A DNA stretch of 17,010 nt from Gammaproteobacteria bacterium (GCA_028817255.1 JAPPQA010000138.1:1-17010), one strand, 5' to 3'; numbered from the stretch's first letter, positions 1-7,903 are shown. Numbers and translations are program-made. Notes: generated by a model not told the origin, from the sequence alone.

Positions 1-149
1 CGGCGCGACTTCGGGCTTGCGCCCTCGTCTTGCCGACTCCCCCTCAAGGGGGGAATGATGAAGGGGGGAATGATGAAGGGGGGAGTGATGCGTATGATCC
101 GCTATTCTTCGGCTTTCTCGATCTTCCCTCTCAAGGGAGGAGTGGCGCC
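1..149. other. Non-coding stretch downstream of gatB
   Basis: I see no convincing gene here. The stretch holds the tandem repeat at 46-90 and two short inverted repeats centred on TCAA (39-52 and about 125-139). The second lies just past the gatB stop and could act as a weak transcript end for the minus-strand gat operon, but it has no T-tract, so a terminator call is not supported. The short reading frames across it are Gly/Met-rich products of the repeat. Confidence 0.5.
46..90. repeat. Triple 15-bp tandem repeat
   Basis: Three head-to-tail 15-base units of the form AAGGGGGGAATGATG occupy 46-60, 61-75 and 76-90. The first two are identical and the third has one change (GAGTG for GAATG). 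The array lies in the non-coding stretch downstream of gatB. It begins inside a short G/C hairpin (CCCCCT at 39-44 against AGGGGG at 47-52). A related motif, TCCCT/AGGGA around TCAA, occurs at about 125-139, so the array may be a local expansion of a dispersed intergenic palindrome. No coding role is apparent. Confidence 0.85.
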
Positions 150-1601
150 CTACTCCGCCAGGCGCTCTTCCAGCAGGCGGCTCGCTTTTTGCGGGTTGGC
201 CTTGCCCTGCGAACGCTTCAGCAGCTGGCCGACCAGATAGCCCAGCACCTTCTTCTTCCCCTCCCGGTACTGGCGCACCTGTTGCGGATGCTCGCGGATC
301 ACCGCGTCCGCCATGTCGGCCAGGACTCCCTCGTCTTCGATTTGGCGCAAGCCCTGCTTGCGGATTAACTCGTCGGCGTCGCCGCCATCGTCCCACAGAG
401 ACTGGAACAGAACCTTGGCGATCTTCTCCGATATGGTCCGGTCCGCGATGCGCCGCACCAGACCGCCCAGCATCCGGGCAGTGACGGGGCTTTGCTCAAT
501 CGCAGTGTCGTGCCGGTGCAAGGCGGCGCTCAGGGGGCCGGCGATCCAGTTGGCGCAGATCCGCACCGCGCCCCCGGACGCCTCCACGCACCGCTCGAAG
601 TAATCCGCCGTCGTCCCGTCGGCGGCGAGCGATTCCGCCTCCGCCGCGGCGAGCCCGTAGCGGTCGGCGAGGCGCTCGGCCCTGGCGTCCGGCAATTCGG
701 GCATCCCGCGCCTGGCCTCCTCCAGATACTCGGCCGACAATTGCAGAGGCGGCAGGTCGGGGTCGGGGAAGTACCGGTAATCTTCCGATTCCTCCTTGCC
801 GCGCATTTTTTGCGTTTCGTCGCGCGCCGAGTCGTAGAGCATGGTCGCCTGTTCCACCGCGCCTCCGTTCTCCAGAATGCCGATATGGCGGCGCGCCTCG
901 CAGCGGATGGCCTTTTCCACGAAGCGAAAGGAATTCAGGTTCTTGATCTCCGTCCTTGTGCCCAGCCGGGTTTCCCCCCGTCGCCGCACCGATACGTTGG
1001 CGTCGCAGCGGTATTCTCCCTTCTCCATGTTCGCCTCGGAGACTCCCGTGCATTTCGCCAGCGCATGGATCTTTTTCATGTATGCCACCGCTTCTTCGGG
1101 CGTGCGCATTTCCGGCCGGGACACGATCTCGATCAGCGGCGCCCCGGCCCGATTCAGGTCAATGGCGGACGCCCCCCGGTATTCTTCGTGCAGCGATTTC
1201 CCGGCGTCCTCTTCCAGGTGCGCGCGCTCGATGCCGACGAATTTGAATTCTCCGTTTGCCGTGGGGATGCGGACGCGGCCGTTCTTTACGATGGGGAGTT
1301 CGAACTGGCTGATCTGATAGCCCTTGGGCAGGTCGGGGTAGAAGTAGTTTTTGCGGGCGAATACGGAGCGGGGCGCGATCTCGGCATCAATGGCGCAGCC
1401 GAAGCGCAGCGCCAGCCGCACCGCCTCTTCGTTCAGGACGGGCAGGGTGCCGGGCAGAGCGAGATCGAGCGCCGAGGCGTTCCGGTTGGCGTCCGCCCCG
1501 TAGGCGTTTGCCGAGCCGGAGAACAGCTTGCTGTCGGTGGCGAGCCGGATATGGATCTCCAGGCCGATAACCAGCTCCCACTGCTCCGGGACTGCGCTCA
1601 T
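150..1601 (-). CDS. gatB: Asp/Glu-tRNA(Asn/Gln) amidotransferase subunit B
   Basis: GatB binds misacylated Glu-tRNA(Gln) or Asp-tRNA(Asn) and, with ATP, activates the side-chain carboxylate that receives ammonia from GatA. The cytosolic GatCAB complex thus makes Gln-tRNA or Asn-tRNA indirectly. The product is 483 residues, normal for the family. The N-terminus carries the cradle-domain signature VIGLEIHIRLATDSKLF, and the interior has the conserved YRCDANVSVRRRG. The C-terminal helical (YqeY-like) region ends KKVLGYLVGQLLKRSQGKANP, as in other GatBs. The reading frame stays open upstream to 2543, but the first 314 codons of that longer frame are an out-of-frame copy of gatA. The true start is the ATG at 1601, whose ATGA overlaps the gatA stop and implies translational coupling. 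It is the last gene of gatCAB. Confidence 0.96.
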   Translation of the reverse strand: MSAVPEQWELVIGLEIHIRLATDSKLFSGSANAYGADANRNASALDLALPGTLPVLNEEAVRLALRFGCAIDAEIAPRSVFARKNYFYPDLPKGYQISQFELPIVKNGRVRIPTANGEFKFVGIERAHLEEDAGKSLHEEYRGASAIDLNRAGAPLIEIVSRPEMRTPEEAVAYMKKIHALAKCTGVSEANMEKGEYRCDANVSVRRRGETRLGTRTEIKNLNSFRFVEKAIRCEARRHIGILENGGAVEQATMLYDSARDETQKMRGKEESEDYRYFPDPDLPPLQLSAEYLEEARRGMPELPDARAERLADRYGLAAAEAESLAADGTTADYFERCVEASGGAVRICANWIAGPLSAALHRHDTAIEQSPVTARMLGGLVRRIADRTISEKIAKVLFQSLWDDGGDADELIRKQGLRQIEDEGVLADMADAVIREHPQQVRQYREGKKKVLGYLVGQLLKRSQGKANPQKASRLLEERLAE

Positions 1602-3088
1602 GGCGCCGCTCCGCCTGTCTCCCGGTTCGCGCCGCCGCCGGCCGCGGTCGGCGCCCGTTCGTGCCACGGCACGGCCTTCTGGTACTGGTGGGCCAGGTTC
1701 AGTATCCGCGCCTCCCGGAAGCGCCCTCCGATCGCCTGCATCCCCACCGGCAGGCCGTCGCTGAAGCCCATGGGGACCGAGACCGCGGGCAGCCCGGCCA
1801 GGCTTACCGGCGCGGTAAACAGGTCCGAGAGGTACATGGTGACCGGGTCGTCCATCTTGGCCCCCAGCGGAAAGGCCGGGGTGGGCGCGCAGGGGGCGAC
1901 GATGACTTCCACTTTTTCCAGGGCGGCCAGGAAGTCGCCCAGGATGAGGCGTCTTACCTTGAGCGCCTGCTGGTAGTATGCCTCGCGGTACCCCGCGGAC
2001 AGCACGAAGGCGCCGAGCATGATCCGCCGCTTCACCTCCCTGCCGAAGCCTTCGGCGCGGGAACGCAGGTACAGGTCTTCGAGATTCGCCGTGTCCCGGC
2101 AACGGTAGCCGTACCGTATGCCGTCGTAGCGGGCCAGGTTGGAGGAGCATTCCGCGCAGGAGATGACGTAATAGGCAGGGACGGCCATCCGGATATGCCG
2201 CATGTCCAGTTCGGTCACTTTGGCGCCCAGCTTTTGCAGCTGGTCCAGCGCCGCCGTGAACGCGGTCCCCACTCCCGCGTCCAGATCGCTGCCTAAACAC
2301 TGGCGCGGGACGCCGAGCGAGATCCCGGCGATGGAGTCTTCCAGCGCGGACGCATAATCCTGCGCGGGTTCGCGCGCCGATGTCGAGTCGCGGGCGTCGT
2401 GGCCGGCGATGGCTTGCAGCAGCAGCGCGCTGTCTTCCGCGGTGATGGTGATCGGCCCGGCCTGGTCCAGGCTGGAGGCGAAGGCGATCATGCCGTGGCG
2501 GGAGACGCGCCCGTAGGTGGGCTTCAGACCGGTGACGCCGCACAACGCGGCCGGTTGCCGAATGGAGCCGCCGGTGTCGCTGCCGGTGGCGGCGGGGCTC
2601 AGACGGCAGGCTACGGCGCAGGCCGATCCGCCCGAGGAACCGCCGGGGACCCGGTCCCGGTCCCAGGGGTTTGCGGTCGGCCCGTAGAAACTGGTTTCCG
2701 TGGAGGAACCCATCGCGAACTCGTCCATATTCGATTTGCCCAGCATGACCATGCCCGCCCGCTCCAGCCGCTCGACGACGGTGGCGCTGTAGGGGGCGAT
2801 AAAGTTGTCTAGCATCCGCGACCCGCAGGAGCTTTTGACGCCCTCCGTGCAGAACACGTCTTTATGGATGACGGGGATGCCGGTCAGGGGTGTGGCTTCC
2901 CCCCCGGCCAGGGCGGCGTCGGCCCTGCCGGCCTGCGCCATGGCCTGCTCTTCGCTGATCGTGATCATGCAGTTGAGGCCGGGGTTGAGGCGCTTGCACT
3001 TGTCGAGCAGGAAACGGGTTAACTCGCTGCTCGACAGGGAGCGGCGGCGCAGCGCCTCCGCCATCGCGGTGATCGTCGCGGGGATCAT
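1598..3088 (-). CDS. gatA: Asp/Glu-tRNA(Asn/Gln) amidotransferase subunit A
   Basis: GatA is the glutaminase subunit of GatCAB. It hydrolyses glutamine and passes ammonia to GatB. The 496-residue protein is a full-length amidase-signature enzyme. The Ser-cisSer-Lys triad is visible: Lys76 in IPVIHKDVF, cis-Ser151 in the Gly/Ser loop PGGSSGGSA, and nucleophile Ser175 in SDTGGSIRQPA. The family block GLKPTYGRVSRHGMIAFASS follows. The start is the ATG at 3088, 16 bases after the gatC stop. The stop overlaps the gatB start (ATGA). No strong Shine-Dalgarno is visible, so coupling to gatC translation is likely. The canonical TDTGGS is SDTGGS here, a mild change that does not touch the nucleophile. 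Confidence 0.97.
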   Translation of the reverse strand: MIPATITAMAEALRRRSLSSSELTRFLLDKCKRLNPGLNCMITISEEQAMAQAGRADAALAGGEATPLTGIPVIHKDVFCTEGVKSSCGSRMLDNFIAPYSATVVERLERAGMVMLGKSNMDEFAMGSSTETSFYGPTANPWDRDRVPGGSSGGSACAVACRLSPAATGSDTGGSIRQPAALCGVTGLKPTYGRVSRHGMIAFASSLDQAGPITITAEDSALLLQAIAGHDARDSTSAREPAQDYASALEDSIAGISLGVPRQCLGSDLDAGVGTAFTAALDQLQKLGAKVTELDMRHIRMAVPAYYVISCAECSSNLARYDGIRYGYRCRDTANLEDLYLRSRAEGFGREVKRRIMLGAFVLSAGYREAYYQQALKVRRLILGDFLAALEKVEVIVAPCAPTPAFPLGAKMDDPVTMYLSDLFTAPVSLAGLPAVSVPMGFSDGLPVGMQAIGGRFREARILNLAHQYQKAVPWHERAPTAAGGGANRETGGAAP

Positions 3089-3104
3089 TGCCGCCTGCGG
3101 GAGG

Positions 3105-3392
3105 CTACTCGATGAATTGCGGCACCAGGTAGAGCCCTTCCCGCATGCGGGGCGCGATGCGCCGGTAGGACTCGCGCCGGTCTTGTTCGGTTACCCGGTC
3201 TTCTCGCGGGCGGAGCGTGATGTCCAGGGGATGGTGCAGGGGGGGGACGTCTTTCGTGTCCGCCGCCTCGATTTCCCGCACCATGTCCAGGATCCGGGAG
3301 AAGTCGCGGGAGTAGGCGGCAGTCTCGGCGGGCGACAGGGCCAGCCGGGCCAGGAGGGCGACTTTGCGGATCTGAGAGTCTTGGAAGTCCAT
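3105..3392 (-). CDS. gatC: Asp/Glu-tRNA(Asn/Gln) amidotransferase subunit C
   Basis: GatC is the small subunit that wraps around the GatA-GatB interface and stabilises the amidotransferase. The product is 95 residues, the usual size. It has the family pattern: an N-terminal IRKVALLARLALSP helix, a helix with FSRILDMVREIEAADT, a proline-rich extended linker (VPPLHHPLD), and a C-terminal segment ending EGLYLVPQFIE, close to the standard G.F.VP.V(I/L)E ending. It is the first gene of the gat operon and is divergent from mreB across about 170 bases. A TAAAAT -10-like box lies 34 bases upstream. Confidence 0.95.
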   Translation of the reverse strand: MDFQDSQIRKVALLARLALSPAETAAYSRDFSRILDMVREIEAADTKDVPPLHHPLDITLRPREDRVTEQDRRESYRRIAPRMREGLYLVPQFIE

Positions 3393-3425
3393 CGGGTTAC
3401 GGAGGGGACGGCCTGCTTTGCGCCT

Positions 3426-3431
3426 ATTTTA
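3426..3431 (-). promoter_or_regulatory. Putative -10 element of the gatCAB promoter
   Basis: On the minus strand the sequence reads TAAAAT (five of six to consensus), ending 34 bases before the gatC ATG. This would give a leader of about 27 nt. The candidate -35 about 17 bases upstream (TTTCGG) is poor, so the call rests on the -10 and its position in an otherwise GC-rich intergenic region. Confidence 0.35.
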
Positions 3432-3464
3432 GCACGGGCGGTTCCTTGCCGAAAGGCCAGAAGA

Positions 3465-3500
3465 TTGATAGCATTACTGCTATTATGTTTAGTGTAATCT
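3465..3500 (+). promoter_or_regulatory. Putative mreB operon promoter (AT-rich, extended -10)
   Basis: This is the only A/T-rich patch between gatC and mreB. It contains an extended -10, TGC plus TATTAT, at 3478-3486, which would start transcription near 3493 and give a leader of about 70 nt to the GTG at 3564. Other pairings are possible, such as TTGCCG at 3446-3451 with TAGCAT at 3469-3474 (17-base spacer). TTGATA at 3465-3470 is a good -35 but lacks a good -10 at the right distance. More than one start site is possible. Confidence 0.4.
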
Positions 3501-3563
3501 ACCGTTTTGCGCGGATGGCGGCGCGGCCCCCGTCCGCTGCCTTGCCCGTGGCGGCCCTGGCCC

Positions 3564-4613
3564 GTGCTTAACTGGGCGCGCAGCATTTTCTCCAATGACC
3601 TTGCTGTCGATCTGGGAACCGCGAATACGCTGATCTATGCGCGCGGCAGGGGGATCGTTCTGAACGAGCCCTCGGTCGTTGCGATCAGGAGGAGCGGGGA
3701 GGTCTTCAATCCCAGGTTCGTGTGCGCCGTCGGCGAGGAAGCGAAGCATATGCTGGGCCGGACGCCGGGGAACATGATGGCGTTGCGGCCGATCCGGGAC
3801 GGCGTGGTGGCCAACCTGACCGCCACCGAGAAGATGTTGCAGCAATTCTTCCGCAGGGTCCACAACAATGGCTGGTTCCGGCCCGCCCCGCGGGTGATCG
3901 TCTGCATCCCGTCCGGTTCCACCCAGGTGGAGAAGCGGGCGATACATGAATGCGTCAAGAATGCCGGGGCCTCGAGCGTGAACCTCATGATCGAGGCCAA
4001 GGCCGCCGCGATCGGCGCCGGCATCCCTATCGGCGACCCGCGCGGCTCGATGATCCTGGATATCGGCGGCGGGACGACGGAGATCGCCGTTTTATCCTTG
4101 AACGGGCTGGTGTACGCGGAGTCCATCCGCATCGGCGGCGACAAGTTCGACGAGGCGATCTGCAATTATGTCCGCCGGTCCCATAAGATCCTCATCGGGG
4201 ACGTGACCGCGGAGCGCATTAAGCAGGAGATTGGCTATGCTTATCCCGGCGAAGACGGTTTGGAAAGCGAAATTCGGGGGCGCAGCCTGGCGGAGGGCAT
4301 CCCCAGAAGCCTGACGATCAGAAGCGGCGATATCCTTGAGGCGTTACGGGAGCCGTTGGCCGGTGTCGTGCAGGCCGTGCGGCTGGCCCTGGAGAAGACG
4401 CCCCCGGAGCTGGGGGCGGATGTGGCCGAGAGGGGATTGGTGCTGACCGGAGGAGGCGCCTTGTTGAGGAATATAGATCGGCTGCTTATGAAGGAGACCG
4501 GGTTGCCGGTCCTGGTTGCCGAAGATCCGCTGACCTGCGTCGCCAGGGGGGGCGGCCGGTACCTGGAAGTATGGGATGACCGCGATGCGGACATACTGGA
4601 TGCGGTCGAATAA
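3564..4613 (+). CDS. mreB: Rod-shape-determining actin homologue MreB
   Basis: MreB polymerises on the inner face of the cytoplasmic membrane and directs the elongasome. I place the start at GTG 3564, giving 349 residues that begin MLNWARSIFSNDLAVDLGT; E. coli MreB begins very similarly and has 347 residues. A TTG 57 bases upstream would add an Arg/Trp/Pro-rich tail not seen in the family. Nucleotide-binding motifs are present: DLGTANT (16-22), DIGGGTTE (166-173) and LTGGGALLRN near the C-terminus. The segment that in E. coli reads IEEPMAAAIGAG is MIEAKAAAIGAG here. The catalytic Glu (Glu144) is kept, but its neighbours have changed to Ile, Ala and Lys. mreB heads the mreBCD-mrdA-rodA cluster and shares its reading frame with mreC, separated by TAA and 13 sense codons. 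Confidence 0.96.
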   Translation: MLNWARSIFSNDLAVDLGTANTLIYARGRGIVLNEPSVVAIRRSGEVFNPRFVCAVGEEAKHMLGRTPGNMMALRPIRDGVVANLTATEKMLQQFFRRVHNNGWFRPAPRVIVCIPSGSTQVEKRAIHECVKNAGASSVNLMIEAKAAAIGAGIPIGDPRGSMILDIGGGTTEIAVLSLNGLVYAESIRIGGDKFDEAICNYVRRSHKILIGDVTAERIKQEIGYAYPGEDGLESEIRGRSLAEGIPRSLTIRSGDILEALREPLAGVVQAVRLALEKTPPELGADVAERGLVLTGGGALLRNIDRLLMKETGLPVLVAEDPLTCVARGGGRYLEVWDDRDADILDAVE

Positions 4614-4652
4614 TTCCGCGCCGCCGGGACCGGGAGCGCGGGGGGGGCCGCG

Positions 4653-5474
4653 GTGAAGGCCGAGGTTTCCGCGCGCCGCTTCGGCGTGGCGGCGGTGCTG
4701 TCCGTCGCCCTGATGATCGCGGACAGCAAGTACGGTTACGTGGACAGGGCAAGGTCCGTGCTGTCCGTTCTGGTATATCCCTTTCATGTGGTCGTGAACA
4801 AGCCCATGGAATACGCCGAGTGGATTTCGGGCCGCCTGCGCTCGAAGAAAAACCTCCTGGAGGAGAACGAGCGGCTGCGGGAGGCGAACCTGCTCGCCCA
4901 TGCCAGGCTGCAGAAATACGAGACTCTGCAGTCCGAGAATTTGCGGTTGCGGGAGTTGCTGGAGGCGCCGCTGCGCCCGGACGAGTCCACCATCCTCACG
5001 CGGGCGGTTTCCATCGGCCTGCGCCCGTACCGGCACCAGATGGTCATTGACAAGGGGATACGGGACGGCGTGTACCTGGGACAACCGATAGTGAATTCCC
5101 GCGGCCTGGTGGGCCAGGTGTTCCGCGCGGATGCGTTTACCAGCACCGTCTTGCTGATTACGGACCCGCGCCATGCGGTGCCGGTGACGGTGCACCGGAA
5201 CGGACTGCGGGCGATCGCGGCCGGTACGGGCGGCGACCGGCTGTCGCTGAAGTACCTGCCGGGCGACGCGGATATCCGGGAAGGAGATCTGCTGGTATCT
5301 TCGGGACTGGGGGAACGGTTTCCGACCGGTTATCCCGTAGGCAGGGTGACGCAAGTCGAGAGCGGCGCCAGAGAGGAGTCCTTTTCCCGCGCCCAGGCGT
5401 TTCCGGAAGCGCGGATCGAAAGCAGCCGAGAGTTTTTGCTGGTCCGGAAGCAGGAGGAATCGCGGGGGCTTTGA
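4653..5474 (+). CDS. mreC: Rod-shape-determining protein MreC
   Basis: MreC is a bitopic inner-membrane protein that links MreB filaments to periplasmic PBP2 and stimulates it. The 273-residue product starts at GTG 4653, the only start codon after the mreB stop in this frame. Layout: short cytoplasmic tail, one transmembrane helix at about 9-23 (FGVAAVLSVALMIADS), a coiled coil at about 60-106 rich in Leu, Glu and Arg, then the beta-barrel domain. Family blocks include QMVIDKGIRDGVYLGQPIV, GLVGQVF, VLLITDPRHAVPV and GDLLVSSGLGERFPTGYPVG. It is shorter than E. coli MreC, which has a Pro/Gln-rich C-terminal tail that is missing here. Its stop codon overlaps the mreD start. Confidence 0.95.
   Translation: MKAEVSARRFGVAAVLSVALMIADSKYGYVDRARSVLSVLVYPFHVVVNKPMEYAEWISGRLRSKKNLLEENERLREANLLAHARLQKYETLQSENLRLRELLEAPLRPDESTILTRAVSIGLRPYRHQMVIDKGIRDGVYLGQPIVNSRGLVGQVFRADAFTSTVLLITDPRHAVPVTVHRNGLRAIAAGTGGDRLSLKYLPGDADIREGDLLVSSGLGERFPTGYPVGRVTQVESGAREESFSRAQAFPEARIESSREFLLVRKQEESRGL
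5452..5457 (+). promoter_or_regulatory. Shine-Dalgarno supporting the TTG start of mreD
   Basis: A perfect AGGAGG lies in the end of mreC, 13 bases before the TTG at 5471. The spacing is a little long, but no ATG or GTG lies nearby in the mreD frame. The site therefore supports the unusual TTG start, which overlaps the mreC stop as TTGA. Confidence 0.55.
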
Positions 5475-5968
5475 GGAAGGCGCTTCTTAGCGGCAAAAGC
5501 ATTATCCCGGTAAGCTTTGTCGTCGCGTTGCTGTTGACGGCGCTGCCGCTGCCTGCCTGGGCGCTGGACTGGAGGCCGCTGTGGGTGCCCATGGTGCTGA
5601 TCTACTGGTGCATGGCGGCGCCCGACCGGGTCGGGCTCGCGGCGGCGTTCCTGCTAGGGTTATTACTGGACGTGTATGAAGGTGTCGCCCTGGGGCAAAA
5701 CCCGCTGGGGCTTTGCGTCATCGTCTATTGCATCGGCAGCCTGTACCGGCAACTGCGGCATTTTCCCCTGGTGCAGCAGTCCCTCGTGGTTCTGGCGCTG
5801 CTGTTCCTGTACCTCTTTATCGGCTTGGTCGTGCGGGTGGTAATCGCCGTTCCCCCGGAGGATTGGAGCTACTGGCTGCCGGCGATCACCAGCATGGTGC
5901 TCTGGCCCTGGCTGTTCCTGGTGCTTCGCGATCTCAGGCGCAAGTTCTTCAGGCGCAAGTTCTCCTGA
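5471..5968 (+). CDS. mreD: Rod-shape-determining membrane protein MreD
   Basis: MreD is a multi-pass inner-membrane partner of MreC in the elongation complex. The 165-residue product matches the family length (E. coli 162). It is almost wholly hydrophobic, with about five membrane helices, for example IPVSFVVALLLTALPLP, VGLAAAFLLGLLLDVYEGV and LVVLALLFLYLFIGLVV. The charged block LLLDVYEGVALGQNPLGL matches the conserved LDV..G..LG...L of MreD. The start is a TTG overlapping the mreC stop. The C-terminus is the duplicated basic motif RRKFFRRKFS, encoded by a 15-bp tandem repeat that runs up to the stop. One base separates it from mrdA. Confidence 0.93.
   Translation: MRKALLSGKSIIPVSFVVALLLTALPLPAWALDWRPLWVPMVLIYWCMAAPDRVGLAAAFLLGLLLDVYEGVALGQNPLGLCVIVYCIGSLYRQLRHFPLVQQSLVVLALLFLYLFIGLVVRVVIAVPPEDWSYWLPAITSMVLWPWLFLVLRDLRRKFFRRKFS
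5936..5965 (+). repeat. 15-bp tandem duplication at the mreD 3' end
   Basis: Two adjacent 15-base units, AGGCGCAAGTTCTTC and AGGCGCAAGTTCTCC (14 of 15 identical), lie at 5936-5950 and 5951-5965, immediately before the mreD TGA. They encode RRKFF and RRKFS, so the duplication doubles the basic cytoplasmic tail of MreD. The second copy also sits just upstream of the mrdA ATG. Confidence 0.8.
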
Positions 5969-5969
5969 A

Positions 5970-7829
5970 ATGGAAAGATTGATCCTGGACCCGGGGCCTT
6001 CGCGGGAGGGCCAGTTGCTTACCCGCCGCCGGATCCGGCTACTGTGCTGGCTGATCTGCCTGCTGGCCGCCGTTCTGGCCAGCAGGATGTTTGTCTTGCA
6101 GATACTCGATCATGAGCATTTCTCCACCCTCGCCCGGGGCAACTACCTGAAGATCGTGCCGATCCCCCCGGTGCGAGGCAGGATCTACAGCAGCGACGGG
6201 GTTCTTCTGGCCGGCAATGTCCCCGCCTACGATCTCGTGTTGCGAACGGAGTACCTGGATTCTCTGGAACGGGCCCTGCCGCGCTTGCAGGGCATCGTAG
6301 AACTGGAGGATGCCGGGCCGGCGGCCGTGCGCGGACAGAGGAAGAGCAAGTTCCGGCGGCACTTTGCGATCAAGCGGGGGCTGAGCGAACAGGAAGTGGC
6401 CCGGTTCTGGGTCAACAATCATTTTTTCCCGGGTTTCGAGATTGTCGTGCGGTTCCGCCGGCATTATCCCCTGGCCGACATCGCCATGCCCGTGATCGGC
6501 TACGTATCCGGGATTGACGACGCCGAACTCGAACGGGTGGAAGACAGGGCGCAGTACCTGGTCCTGGGGCAGATCGGGAAGGCCGGGATCGAAAAGAGAT
6601 ACGAGCACCTGCTCAAGGGCAAACCGGGGTACCAGCGGGTGGAGGTGAACGCGGAGGGGAGCATCGTGCGGGTGCTCGAGGTCGTCCCGCCGCGGCGGGG
6701 GCAGACGCTGCGCCTGCACCTGGACGCCGCGTTGCAGGTGGAGGCGTATTACGCCCTGGAGGGCAAGAAAGGCTCGGTCGTTGCCGTGGAGCCCGGCAGC
6801 GGCAGGATCAAGGCCCTGGTCAGCTATCCCGCCTACGATCCCAATCTCTTCGTGGCGGGGATCTCCGGGGACATGTTCGCGCGCTTGCGGAGTTCCGGCA
6901 AGGCGTCTTTGTTTAACAGGGCGATTGCCGGGCAATATCCGCCGGGTTCGACCATCAAGCCGTTCCTCGCGCTGGCGGGCATGCACTACGAAGCGGCCCC
7001 CGAGACCGGCCTGTGGTGTCCCGGATGGTTCTCTCTGCCGGGCCGGCCGCCGCGCGTGTTCAGGGACTGGCGAAAATCGGGACACGGACGGATGGATATC
7101 CTGGCGGCGGTAGAGGAGTCCTGCGATGTCTTCTTCTACCGGCTGGCCCTGGAACTCGGCATAGAGCGCATGGGCGAATTCCTGGGACATTTCGGCTTTG
7201 GCCGGCGGACCGGGATCGGCCTGGAGGGGGAAAAGGCCGGCCTGGTGCCGTCGCGGGAGTGGAAGCGGGAACGGCGAGGCGAACGCTGGTATCCTGGAGA
7301 TACCGTGGTGGCCGGCATCGGGCAGGGCTACATGCTGGCCACGCCGCTCCAGCTGGCGATGGCGACCGCGGCGCTGGCAAACCACGGGGAAAGGCGGCGG
7401 CCGTCGTTGCTCGGCGGCGGCGCCGCCGAGGGCGCCGCCGGGTCCCGTCCGGTCCCGGTGCCGGTGCGGGACGCAGGGTTGTGGGAGAGTATCGAAGAGG
7501 CGATGATCCGGGTGGTGCATGGCGGCAGGGGTACGGGACGGGCGATTTCCAGGGGGCTCGGCTTCACGGTCGCCGGCAAGACCGGCACCGCGCAGGTGGT
7601 CGCCCTGGAGCACACGGACGCCGACAAGGCCCTGCCCGAGGAGCACAGGGATCACAGCCTTTTTATTGCCTATGCCCCGGTACCGGCGCCGCTGCTGGCC
7701 GTGGCCGTTATTGTGGAACATGGAGGGAGCGGTTCCGCCACTGCCGCGCCGCTGGCGAAAAGGCTGCTCGTGCAGTACCTGGAGGGGCGCCTGGAGCGGC
7801 AGGTCGCCGGTTCGGGACCGTCGGGGTAG
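5970..7829 (+). CDS. mrdA: Penicillin-binding protein 2 (elongation transpeptidase)
   Basis: PBP2 cross-links nascent peptidoglycan during lateral wall growth and works with RodA. The 619-residue protein has a short cytoplasmic tail, a transmembrane anchor at about 26-46, the class B dimerisation/pedestal region (VRGRIYSSDGVLLAGN, IGKAGIEKRYE), and the transpeptidase domain. Catalytic motifs are all present: SxxK as STIK with nucleophile Ser327, SCD at 384-386 (S-x-D is also the PBP2 form in E. coli), and KTGT at 537-540. The blocks GIGQGYMLATPLQLA and REWKRERRGERWYPGD are typical of PBP2. A Gly/Ala-rich insert near residues 477-490 comes from a very GC-rich palindromic DNA patch. The start ATG lies one base after the mreD stop. 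Confidence 0.96.
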   Translation: MERLILDPGPSREGQLLTRRRIRLLCWLICLLAAVLASRMFVLQILDHEHFSTLARGNYLKIVPIPPVRGRIYSSDGVLLAGNVPAYDLVLRTEYLDSLERALPRLQGIVELEDAGPAAVRGQRKSKFRRHFAIKRGLSEQEVARFWVNNHFFPGFEIVVRFRRHYPLADIAMPVIGYVSGIDDAELERVEDRAQYLVLGQIGKAGIEKRYEHLLKGKPGYQRVEVNAEGSIVRVLEVVPPRRGQTLRLHLDAALQVEAYYALEGKKGSVVAVEPGSGRIKALVSYPAYDPNLFVAGISGDMFARLRSSGKASLFNRAIAGQYPPGSTIKPFLALAGMHYEAAPETGLWCPGWFSLPGRPPRVFRDWRKSGHGRMDILAAVEESCDVFFYRLALELGIERMGEFLGHFGFGRRTGIGLEGEKAGLVPSREWKRERRGERWYPGDTVVAGIGQGYMLATPLQLAMATAALANHGERRRPSLLGGGAAEGAAGSRPVPVPVRDAGLWESIEEAMIRVVHGGRGTGRAISRGLGFTVAGKTGTAQVVALEHTDADKALPEEHRDHSLFIAYAPVPAPLLAVAVIVEHGGSGSATAAPLAKRLLVQYLEGRLERQVAGSGPSG

Positions 7830-7903
7830 CCCGGTGATCGCCTTTGCCGCCGTTCGCCCTTCTTGCCCGGCCTCGTTCCGCCCGGCGTCGCCCGCCGCAC
7901 CGC

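Noticed and set aside
46..90. Possible CRISPR array
   Set aside because: The units are directly contiguous with no spacers and only 15 bases long, so this is a simple tandem repeat.
492..1976. A 494-codon plus-strand frame opposite gatB/gatA
   Set aside because: It is antisense to two well-supported genes, with no recognisable domain and biased composition.
150..2543. Apparent 797-residue fusion extending gatB upstream
   Set aside because: The first 314 codons overlap gatA in another frame and encode no GatB-like sequence. The ATG at 1601 with an ATGA overlap is the real start.
3507..3563. TTG start that would lengthen MreB by 19 residues
   Set aside because: The added sequence is Arg/Trp/Pro-rich, unlike any MreB N-terminus. 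The GTG at 3564 gives a start matching the family.
7411..7440. GC-rich palindromic patch as a regulatory hairpin
   Set aside because: It lies within the mrdA coding frame and is explained by Gly/Ala codons in a low-complexity insert.
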